Assembly (NCBI GenBank): GCA_012064415.1
Contig: SSNU01000157.1
Location: forward strand, 705,556-769,555
Origin: Gyrodactylus bullatarudis
Lineage: Eukaryota; Platyhelminthes; Monogenea; Gyrodactylidea; Gyrodactylidae
DNA: 64,000 nt
Direction: 5' to 3'
The notes below the pieces were generated by a model that ran no database searches, was not told where the DNA came from, and was given only the letters and a program-made list of their open reading frames with translations. This document shows positions 23,743 through 34,437 of the stretch, piece by piece (within the stretch, counting starts at the first letter, position 1; the number at the start of each line of letters is the position of its first letter). Made by a program: the position numbers and the translations under genes.

Positions 23743-26260
23743 GGTTAGTGGGAAATAGATCACATTTTGTTAGGCATAGAAGAGGTTTGTAACCTACTGA
23801 TTTATTTGATCAAGGCAAAGATTACACAAACTATTTTAAATTTATTTATTTATTATGTGTACTTTTAAATTACAAGTTATAATCAGGTAATAAAGAATAT
23901 TATAATGTTCAATTCATATGAACAATCTTACTTTTGAGTAAGGTGTCATTCATGACACTTGAGCTCTATCACTCAACTTCTAAATACTTTATAAAATTCT
24001 GAATATATAAGTATAAAAAGTTGATTTTTCCAGATTTCTGCAGTTATTTTTCTTATGACAAAATACACTGTATTTATTATTGTAAAGGTTGTTATGTCCT
24101 AAAGAATATAGACTTTATAATCTGTAATTACTAATTTAATTTCCTTTCTTGATAAAGGAAAAGAAAGCATTTTCTTCTTTTCACGTCATGTGATTCTTCA
24201 ATTTCCACATCCCCCTACTGATTATGTAAAAATTCCATGTTTATGCCTTATAAAGGGAGAATAGAGCAATAATCATGTGTGTTTTATCATCTCTTACAAG
24301 TATAATTGAGATTTTGTCTCTTTAATTTTTTTAAGGATTCCTGAAAACTCTGTGTGTAATAAACGCTTGTAACAGATTTTTCACACCTTTTCTGAAGATA
24401 TAGTCGTTTTTCGAAATTAGTAGAGAGCTGCACAAAATTAATGAACAGCTATATTAAGAGAGAATGCTTAATTACAGGTTGTGAGCTGTACAAAATTAGT
24501 GAATACCTTTTCGTATTGAAGAATTGTTCAATGTATTATATAATTTATTTTAATCATAGGTCAAACTATTAAGGATGAGATCCTGAAAATAAATCAATAG
24601 TATTTTGTGTTAGCGTGTGAAGAAAATCACCGTTGATGACCAATGGCTATGAATACATATTTTGACCCAAATTTTAAACAATTTTATGATAAAACTAATA
24701 AAAAATCATATCAAAGATTTTTTATTCTTTTGATTGGCTGAGCTCTTAATGAATTAATTCATTCAATTTACTATGAGTAATTGATTAGAGAAATGAGCGT
24801 GTTCTTGGTCTGTCCTTTTTGACCAATCACATCATTTAACTGGTCTTTACATCAATCAATTCAATATCGTGGAGAATTCTTGCACATGACTAATTCTTGC
24901 ATAAGGATGCTGTCTGAATGTGATAGGGAATGTAATTATTTTTTAAAAACAATTTGTAACTTGTAACGTAAGAAGAAATGGGATTTCAACTCTCATAACT
25001 CGAATATGATTGGACAACAAGAAGAGTTATCAGAGTTACAGTTTCGATATTAGGAGACATATATAATATATATATTTATATATGAAAAGATGTGAGTTTT
25101 GATATTACTTGTATATTATGTACTTTGATAAAAAAATTAAATTAGCAAGCACATACTAAGCATTCATCAAAATTTCGTGTCTCCTCATTTATGAGTTCTA
25201 AATATTTTGACTCGGCTAGAATATATGGGTTTCAAGTAAAAATTTAATTGGAAATTTTTTCCTATTGTACTTTCAAAAATATTCCACCAGCCTAAGGAAC
25301 TAATAAATCAAATTTGACTAGAAATATTACATTCATTCCCAGTGAAAGATCAATCATTCTCGGTTTGATTATAATTCTAGCCTCATGTTTTGTGATTGTA
25401 TTACAAACATTGATCCATCTATTGAAAACTATTATAAATGTATTTAGTTGTATTTTAGTATTCGATTTCTCCTAAAATATTCCAGCTGCCATTTGTAAAT
25501 TTCTTTGTATGTTTCTTTGATGTTTAACTAGATCTCTAATAAACCACAGGATTAAAATATTCAAAATTCATTTGGAGCTGTTGGGCTTGACTCACGTGTC
25601 TTAATTCAGGTCATCAATGGACGAAAACATATCATTAACGAAATTTCAATGAATCTTTTCATTTAATAGTAATCTCATAAAAGTGAAAATTTCATTCATC
25701 TTTTAGTGTATCTAGAAACTTCCAAAATGCTATCTTCTTGCTCATTCTCAACTTGCATTTACACAGACGAATAACTATCTTTTAAACTTCTACTCCAGCA
25801 GTCATATTCTCACTTGTCAGAGCTATACACGTTCATTTTATATTCTGGATTATACCTTCATTCTTCTTCCCTTGGGTATTCCATTTATTGAATGTTTATC
25901 ATTTCACAATACTACTTTTTTCATCCACCATCATCAGAACACTGGAGATAATAAGAGATTGAGAGCGAGGAATAAGAAAACTAGCAATAATGTTTTTTTT
26001 GTTGAAAATTTATGTTGCGTGATCTCATCATCAACATCTCGCCCCACTAACCCATATCTCTTTTTTTACATTACGATTTCCCAATGATTTATTATTCATT
26101 AGAATGAACAAAAAAACGAGAAGGGATAAAAATAAATTCTATGTTCGTAATGTTCTTTTATTACTACATCCGTCTGAAAAATTACTTTCTTTACTTTTGA
26201 TCATTAAATGTGATCTAAAATCTTTAGATTCAGAAAGATTCCGAAAATTTCGACAAACAA
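23743..26260. other. Gene-poor stretch, no gene seen
   Basis: AT-rich 2.5 kb. It holds only short unsupported ORFs (for example around 25,872-26,100) that lack recognisable motifs or splice partners. A TA-rich alternating stretch lies near 25,058-25,084. Confidence 0.6.
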
Positions 26261-26757
26261 AAAATAAGGTGCTTAGTAGGGTAATACATACATTTTATTT
26301 TCCGCGAACAATGTTCCATGCCTTAATCAAAAATTGATGTTTTAACCATGAAAAACACGTTTTTGAAAAAAATTTTCTCATATACAAAAATCCCATTTTC
26401 ACTAAATTCATAAAAATTTACCTAATTTCCTGGGACATTCTTCCGACATGTGAAAAAAGGCTCAATTTTCACTATAGGCCCTATTTTAATTCAAAATGTT
26501 GCAAAAACTATTCAAAAATCTCAATTTTGTCCTTTCTCGTAGTGAAATTCATTGAAAAAATCTTGGCACGTGTTCAAATATTGTCATCTTCCATCGAGAT
26601 TTTGTTTATCAGAAAAAACTCGAAAACGTATAGTTTTATAGGAAAAAAATTCTTAGTTTTCGATAATCTTCAAAATGAGATTAAGACTGGGAAAAGTTGA
26701 GAAATTTGGCCTACTCTAGAGCTTAGGTAATATAGCACCTTGAACGAAATTTTTCTT
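26261..26757. repeat. Dispersed repeat of about 0.5 kb (reverse-orientation relative in a KNTC1 intron)
   Basis: Aligns by eye along its length with the reverse complement of 49851-50262. Shared landmarks are GAACAATGTTCCATGCC near one end, ATAGGCCCTATTTTAATTC in the middle and TTTGGCCTACTCTA at the other end. Short inverted ends (AGTAGG-like) suggest a non-autonomous DNA element. A further partial relative is at about 28,055-28,165. Confidence 0.75.
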
Positions 26758-27353
26758 GTTAACCTTGGTAAGTATAGGTGCTGCACTACTCATTAATTAA
26801 TCAAATATCTAAAATACTTAAAAAACAAAAAAATACACAGCATGGAATGTTATATATGCCTGTTTACCTAGTTTACATCTTCTTTTGAATACCTGTTCCC
26901 AGGGGTCATGGAAAAAATGTAATTTTTAAATATACAATTCTATCTGTTAAACCTTCAAAGATAGTTAATTTCTGGATCAAAAAATATAACCAAATCCTTG
27001 ATCAAAAACTCCTGAACTTAGAATAATTGCTTTGATATTTCTGTAGATTTCAGAGTATTTCAGTGATTAAATACTGCTATCTCAGATCACCATAAGACGA
27101 AAAATCCGAATTCGTTCATAGATTTTCCATTATTGTGTAAAATCAAACCAATTGTCACCAATTTTTCGTCTAATGTTGATTGCAAATACCAATTTTTGAT
27201 CACGCAAAACTATGATCATCTTTTTTGATACAAGTATATCCAAAAATGCAGGAGGTTTTCTATTAAAATAAAATTTCCATGGCTACTACAATGAATATTG
27301 TAAATTGGGGATAAAACATAGATTCTAGTGTTTCTAAAATAAAGTCTTGTATT
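26758..27353. other. Spacer, no gene seen
   Basis: AT-rich region downstream of the Cys/Gly-rich gene. An AATAAA in minus orientation was not clearly identified. No coding signal recognised. Confidence 0.5.
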
Positions 27354-28965
27354 TCAACAACAATAACTTCCGTCCTTACAACTAGAGGCTAGGCATTGAG
27401 CGAGAAATTCTCCATGGCCTCCATCGTAATCAGAGGCTGCAGCTTGAGCGTAGTTTCCACCACACTTGGCAGCTGAATCTTCGTAGCCAGACTCGGTGAA
27501 CTCATTCAGATAAGAATGACGATATTGATTATAGTATTCATCGTAGCCATAATTTTTGTCATAAGAATACCTATCCCATTGGCCATAGTCACCGCCATGC
27601 TCAGCGGCTCCGCCACATTGGCCATAACAGCCACCACATTCTCCTTGAGCCCCTTCACACTCGTTATAACCTCCACAGTTGTTTTGATGACAATTGTGAC
27701 TACAAAAAAAACAAATATTGCATATATATATTTATTGAAGAGGTCTTGGTGAATAGTTTTAGTAATATAGCAGTCTTGGTTCACTTATCAGTTTCTACAT
27801 GCCAGATTTTTATTAGGAAAATTTCTTAATAATAATATGATCTCAATTGGTTCTTTTGTGGCTCTAACAGTTTTAACAGAAAAATTTTGATCCTAAACAT
27901 TTTAGAGAGCCTTCTTCAGTTTAGGGAAACAGTAAAGTTGAAGTTTGAGCTGAGCAAATACCAAATAAGAAAACATAAATCGATATTATTAGGATATTTT
28001 CCACAATTTTCCTAATTGGTTTAATAATGATTATTACCATTATTTTTCAATAGATAAAATTGTGATAAAGACAATTCTCGTGGTGAAATTTATTGAAAAA
28101 TGTTGGCGTAAATTTAAGATGACTTTGTTTCTCATTTAGCAAATAAAAAAATTCTATAGTACAATAGAACAATGTCTTTTTACCTATAGAATTATTTTTT
28201 ATTTTAATTTCTTCATCAGTCTCAATAGGTGAAACTTAAAGTTTAATGAAATTAGTCCAAAAATTACTTGAAATGATACTGTGTCAGGAGATTTTAATAA
28301 TCATTGATATACTATACCTTTTTCAGACGAATTTCGTGAAATTTCAATAGAATATTGTAAATTTAGATTCATTCATCAAATAAAAATATCTTGATATCTT
28401 TTTCGTACTAAAGGGTGATGAATTTCGTAAATTTACAAATCGTTCTCGTAACATTCTTTCTATCGTAAAACATTTGTGTTTTTTTCAGTTTACGAAATTG
28501 AACCGAAAAATAACACAAATATTTTACGATAGAAAGAATGTTGCGAAAACAGTTTGAAGATTTTTTTATTTGATGAAATTCTATTTACGAAATTCATCTG
28601 AAAAAGCCTAGTATCTAAGTGAAAGGATATATTGGTATATTATACTGTTTCTGAAATTATTTCAGCTATTAATACTGATGAAGAAAATAAAATGAATAAT
28701 GAAAAAGTTCGCACCAAAATATCTGTTGTAATTAGATGATCAAAATAAAAAAACGTTTTTAATGTTTTATGTCATTTTTTATCTGAATAATTTTGTTCAT
28801 CTCTTTACAGAAGGACAAAAAGATATTTTGGAGCCAACTTAAGACCTGTTCACTCACCAACATCCATTACAGCCGTTGTGGCAATTTGCACAACAGTTAT
28901 TATTACACCCACCGCAGTTGTTATTACAACAGCATTGGTTTCCGCAACATCCTCCGTTACATCCT
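27354..28965 (-). CDS. Cys/Gly/Asn-rich repetitive protein, two 3' exons (5' end not found)
   Basis: Exons 28965-28858 and 27699-27354 splice in frame (donor GTGAGTG, acceptor TTTTTTGTAG) across a 1,158-bp intron. The first exon is almost only Cys, Gly and Asn (NGGCCGNQCCCNNNCGGC). The second continues with CHNCHQNNCGG, then a Tyr/Gly/Asp/His-rich part, and ends KDGSYCC before TGA. About 150 residues are visible. The first exon starts in phase 2, so at least one more 5' exon, probably with a signal peptide, lies above 28,965; I could not locate it. The composition recalls structural cross-linked proteins (cuticle, eggshell, adhesive) or metal binders; no family is recognised. A MITE sits in the intron. 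Confidence 0.65.
28055..28165. repeat. Partial relative of the 26.3 kb dispersed repeat
   Basis: Weak but visible match to about 26,525-26,640, around TCTCGTGGTGAAATTTATTGA versus TCTCGTAGTGAAATTCATTGA. Lies in the intron of the Cys/Gly-rich gene. Confidence 0.4.
28318..28606. mobile_element. MITE with CTTTTTCAGA termini and a strong internal hairpin
   Basis: Terminal inverted repeats of about 20 bp begin CTTTTTCAGA(C/T)GAATTTCGT. Inside, 28451-28544 form a long hairpin whose two halves read AACATTCTTTCTATCGTAAAA and the reverse complement with small changes. A TA lies just outside each end, compatible with a Tc1/mariner-type insertion. It has no coding capacity and sits within the intron of the Cys/Gly-rich gene. 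It shares words with the tandem array at 18,851. Confidence 0.75.
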
Positions 28966-30675
28966 CTAAAATGACACAATTTATTTTATTTAACATAAAA
29001 TTTGAAAGGAGAATTAGCAAAAACGCTAACCAAACATATCTTTTCTCCCCTCAGAATGTTCTTGGGAAAAGAAATATCTCAATGACATAAACATTTTGAT
29101 CATTATTTATTGTCCTTGTCATAATACAATATACAAGTAGAAAGTTTGTCTCTTTATTACCCAGAAAAGTAAAAAAGTCAACATATACCACACAAAAAAC
29201 TTCCCAGGAGAAATCAACTGACAAATCCCCTTCGTATTTCACCCCAATTTAGAGGGATTACAGTTAGAAATACAGTTTCCTTCCCCTGTCTAGGTTGAAT
29301 TTATTATTATAAAATAGAGTATTTTTAAAAATTTCTAAAAATGAAAGAATTGAAATCCAGTTAAGCTTGTTACTAGTAACAAGATTCCCGGGATTCTTGA
29401 GACTATCAGATAATCTTGAAACCGATTCTATTAGAATCTCATGATTGACATTTTGATTACCTCACGCAGCGGGCTAAACTTTTCGAAATACAAAAGAAAA
29501 CTTGCAACACAAAGTAGCTTAAAGATGACAATTTTACTTTTATGTTTTTCGTTTTAATTTTTTCAGCCATCATTTCGCACGACTCATGAGTATTAGGGAA
29601 AATCTTCTAATAAAACGACTCAAAAAAATAAGTGCTTCATTATAGGCGCTATTCATATGTTGTCATCAATAATTAGGACAGTATTCCTTGAAAATGTTAG
29701 CAAGGATGCTGAAGTCTACAAATCTCTAAAATATTACAGTGTTAAAAAAGCATCAGTAAGCCAGGTCATTTCACAAATCGTGTTTATTTTGTCAAGTGCC
29801 TGTCTACTTGAATGGAATGCCTTCGTGAAAGAGTCTTACTCTCGGTAGAAAACTACTCAAATACTTTTGCTTTTCGTTGCCTTAAAGGAAAGAGGATGTA
29901 AAAATTGAGTTATCTTCTCTCTATTCCCAAACACTGTCTTCTACACCAAGAGTACATCAAGAATATTCACTCAAAATGGACAATGGTTATGTTGGAAACT
30001 AAGCAATTATAACTACTCTCTTTTTCCTCGTGAGTGTAGAACCTAAGAGGATTGCTAGAGGTAATTTTTTTCATTTCTAATTCCTTGAAAAGATTCTAGC
30101 GGTATGAAGAACATAATGTCTTATTGGGACATGATTGATGCAAACATTAATTTTCATTTTTTTAAATTATTTAATCATTTTTGAAATAAGAGTGAGTTTG
30201 AGACCGAAAAATTCTCTTGCCGATCATGTAAAAATATTCATGTTACAGATCAAAATGAGTTGAGAAAATTACGAAAACATATACTCGACTCTGATTGGTC
30301 CATAGGGACTGACCAATGAAATTACACTAGTCTACCCTATATAATACGCATAATATCCCGATTAATATTGATTGAAAATTTCGAGCAAAGATTATGAAAA
30401 CTAATACAATTATTGGTTGCGAGTTAGTGCGGGACCCATACACTGTAGGTATATTAATAAAGAATTTTGACAAAGACAGGTTTGAATTTCGTATAATTTT
30501 AATTTGTAAATAGAATTTGAATACTCGTGAGTAGTGTTTTAAATTTTAATTAAAAATATAAAGTCTTATTTTTAGACCTTAAGTTGAAAAAAATGATTGT
30601 TTTTTTGTCCTGAGAAATTATCTTTAGACTATATTTTATTGGAGCGATAATGTTGCCGAACCTCATCAAGTATAT
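28966..30675. other. Gene-poor stretch that may hide a 5' exon
   Basis: AT-rich 1.7 kb. The missing first exon of the Cys/Gly-rich gene is expected on the minus strand here or beyond. I found no convincing ATG, signal peptide and donor in the needed phase. Confidence 0.45.
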
Positions 30676-31134
30676 TATTATTACTGGAGTCGACACTCAT
30701 AAGGAAGATGGGAGAACGAACGAATAATAAGTGACATACGTTTTATTTCGCCGGGTCTCTTCAGACTTAATCCCGGGCTCTGATTATATACTATTACATT
30801 GCAAATTTTTTCTGCTCTTCCATTGGATAACGAGGTGAAAAAGAATCCATCAATTAAACGTAAGCGAAAGAGACACAGCGGTCAGTTACTAATTGATGGA
30901 TTTCTAAAGCGACAAAAATGAAGCAGCCTGGAAACAGGATCATCAAAAAATGAACACCTCCCCCTCCCTGAGCTCCTTTTTATCCAATGGAAGAGCAGAA
31001 AAAATTTGCAATGTAATAGTATATAATCAGAGCCCGGGATTAAGTCTGAAGAGACCCGGCGAAATAAAACGTATGTCACTTATTATTCGTTCGTTCTCCT
31101 ATCTTCCTTATGAGTGTCGACTCCAGTAATAATA
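30676..31134. mobile_element. Fold-back DNA element with 155-bp terminal inverted repeats
   Basis: Left arm 30676-30830 and right arm 30980-31134 are reverse complements with about one mismatch, starting TATTATTACTGGAGTCGAC. The 149-bp centre is unique. It has its own nested inverted word (CCATCAATTA/TAATTGATGG) and a short plus-frame basic peptide ending LIDGFLKRQK and TGA, which could be the remnant of an exon carried by the element. The near-identity of the arms points to recent activity or conversion. Confidence 0.85.
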
Positions 31135-34100
31135 CTATATTTTATATTACTAAACTTTTGCATGCTGGTTGATTGCACAGAAAGCTTTAATGAATAGGTT
31201 TTCACAGCCACAATACGAAATAATGCTATGCTTTCATAGCTACGTCAGTTAGAAAAGTTAAAAATTCCAGCCTAGTCTACTAAGTTGAAGGGCTGGGAAT
31301 GAGTTCAATAAACATCAAATTCATAAAAGAAAAACTCACTGACAACCACAAGAACACATTGTTTATGGAGAAATTAAGGGTTTCTGGCGCTGACGAAATA
31401 AAATATCCTCCCTGACGATTACTTTGAGATAATGACGTTCCGTGACGAAATTGTGTACGTTCTCAGCTGTAAACTGGCACAATACAAACAGAAAACACTC
31501 TGCTCTGAGTAAATCAAAGTTTAAGTTGAGAATAAGTTTAGAATACAATCGCATATCCAATAATTTGGTCAGTGGTTGTCTTTTTATTCACAAAAACACT
31601 CTTTCGCGTATTATCACTTTAGTTTCTTTTTTTTCTTTTCTAATACTTATATTTACTAATTATAAATTTGCTTCTCATTTCAAACAAATCACGAATTATT
31701 TTGCTCAACTAAGTTCTGTTATGGCAAGGTGTTCTCTTTACTAACCTGTAGTTCTCTCTGTTCTCATAAAAGTTCAAAAGGGGAATCAACCTTTGTTAAG
31801 TAACTGTGGTTAGCTTCATCGGAAAGCTATCTTTTTGTAGTTTAAGAAATTTCCTTTCTAATGATGGGTTTAATTTTAAATTAATACAAGTCCTTGTCTA
31901 GTTGATAGATCTATCAGATCCAGAGGTCGTAAATTTTAGGAAATTTCTTGGTGAGTAATCATCAAAATATCCATTCTCTGATGAATTCTGTTGATGGTTA
32001 ATCTATAGAACACTTGTCCCCTCTTGGTTTGCAGTAATTTTTCTGAATGAAAAAAAGACTAAGGAGTCCTTAGTAAGGACTAAGAACAAATCTTTTCATA
32101 TATCTCTGGTCGCATGAAGTTGATAATTAGATTATAAGCTAATTAGACGAGAAATAAAGAGTGAGTGAAATATTACTTCGGCCACTATATGAAGAACCAC
32201 AAGTGCATTGAAATTTATAGATCAATAGAGTATTTTCTTCAGTTTTAAGTGAATCCTTATGGATCAAACTAAACAGTCTCTGTGTTTTAAATACAATTTT
32301 CAATTGAATATTATTGTAATGTTGATCGATGAGATTAACCAGTCTTTTCCTAACATCATTACAAAAATTGTCACCTTTAAAATTAATTGATTAAGCTTCA
32401 TGAAAATTTTAGTCTTCACAGCCTCATCTGTGTTGTCTGCTTCATCATCTATGATACCGAATGTATCTACAAGTTATAACTTTTTTGTCTTGACATTTAA
32501 AAAAATAAGAGTTTTATTTGAAAAAATTAGTTTGCAATAATAATAATACAATCTGTGAGATTTTTAGTTTTTAATAAGGTTAAAATTTAATTGGAATCTG
32601 TCATGCATTTTTACTCCAACAATTTCTCGTGCTTTAAAAACTCCAAAATTATAAAGGAAATTTCGATAGGACCCCAGGTTCCAAAGTTATAAATGCATAA
32701 AATTGCAATAAGCTTGAGCGTTGAGAAAACTAATTTTTACAAAAATTATGGCTAAATAATGAATCACTATTGGCAAAGAAAATTTCTTGATTGAATCTGA
32801 TGGCTGCACCAAATAGTATATAATCCCAATACTGTGTATTATACATTTTGTATTGTATGGTTTAACACCACAAAAATATCTCGACCAATGAAATTCAAGC
32901 ACGCCCTATTACTCTTTAGTCACAATCACGCCATTCAAATCAGTCAATCACACGGTAGAAGACGTGAATTGACTTCTCATCAAGTTCTTAAGTACAAAAG
33001 ATGGATTTGAAGCGACAGTAGATAATAACAATTACGTGTTGCACTTCAATGAAAATTTTTAAATAATGATGATCATACTACTAGTTAGTCAAAACTGAAA
33101 AAAATCATAAATGCATTAAATTGCATTTTTTCATGAGTTAAAAATGCAAGGCTGAATTTTCGTAACTGCATATTTTTGAGGCCCTAGTTATTATTATTAT
33201 ATGTTAGGGTTAAATTTCATTCTCTCCGAACAACTCAGAAAGAGTTCTTACTTTTCTGAAAGGATTTAGTACTCAGATCATGTTTTGCATCTTTTTAAAG
33301 CGTGCAAGTCATCCTCAATTGTGTCATTGTCCATTTTTTCCTAAAATATTCCACCTACATGATAAAACAACGAAATTCACCATGAAGGTCCCCTTAATGA
33401 TGAGATTACACTATTTTCTAAGATAAAACCTAAGAAATCTATTAAATGGTCAACATATTCCAGATTTTAGTGAATTTAGATTTTAATTCAAATGCTGTAC
33501 TTATCCAAAGATTCAACTCTATTATATTACTACAATGTTTTCCGTGACAAAGGGAAAAAATTCATTGTTCCTATTTGGACAGAGATGAAAGTTTTTTTTC
33601 ACTCTTCCGTAAAATTCGCTTGATCAGATACAAGGTAGGGTGATCGTATCAGTCAGAGATTGAGAGAGAGTATGAACAATGGATCCTTTTCTCTAATCAT
33701 TCTCTAAAGTATTTTCAAAGTAAATCCAACTGAAATGATTAAACTAGCGATTATAACTGATAATTATTCTTCATATCAGAGAAAGGGGTGCAATCTTTTC
33801 CAAAACAGAAATGTGCCGATTCCCGTTAAATTATTTGGTTCCTTTTTTGAAAATTTTTTGGGTCATTATATTAGACTGGGTAAACCGTAATAATTAACTC
33901 ATGGGTAACAATATAAAAAACAGATTAATATTACAAATCATAGAGTTCTTTTAAAGGATATACTTGGCATATATTCGAACACCACAACAGTATCAATCTA
34001 TGAGTTGTATTGTACAATTATGATTTTAAAAACCAGAGTTAAAGTCAAGGGTACATGATTCTGTACACAAGAATGTTTCAAGTGGTTTTTTTTGTTGATT

Positions 34101-34437
34101 TTGAGAAATTTTGTTTTTCAACTTCCTCTAACCGAATTCAATCTATTAGAAAATTAATTTATGCTTAATTAATTTTACTCTGATTTTTATTATATATCCT
34201 CAGGTGAAATGTGGGAGGAAATTCTTGTTTACAGATTGCCCAGGGCCATTGAGAAGACAAATCTTTTGATGAAAGCAATCAGAACAATTTCCTTTTTAAC
34301 CAACTGTATTTTAATTCCTCATATTGTAGTAAAACCATTTATGGGTATTGTGTCAAGCATATAATTTGATATTTAAAATTTCTATTAAAACTAACAAATC
34401 AAAGAATAATTCAAAGTTGTAAAAAAAATAATAATTT
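31135..34437. other. Gene-poor stretch, no gene seen
   Basis: AT-rich 3.3 kb. The longest open stretch (about 31,442-31,744 plus) has one hydrophobic segment but no family signal. Bases 33899-33968 repeat 22144-22225. Two short related words (ATAAATGCAT-AAATTGCA) occur near 32,690 and 33,108. Confidence 0.6.

Noticed and set aside
25872..26337. Two consecutive plus-strand ORFs of 71 and 77 codons
   Set aside because: No domain, signal peptide or splice partner; the second runs into a dispersed repeat.
27506..27784. Hydrophobic minus ORF of 92 codons (and its plus-strand counterpart)
   Set aside because: Wrong frames of the Cys/Gly-rich exon; the frame with Cys/Gly repeats joins in phase to the upstream exon and ends in its own stop.
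30882..31079. 65-codon minus ORF inside the fold-back element
   Set aside because: It runs through an inverted-repeat arm and is explained by the repeat.
31442..31744. 100-codon plus ORF with a hydrophobic segment
   Set aside because: Could be a small membrane protein, but no family signal, promoter or conserved neighbour supports it in this AT-rich desert.
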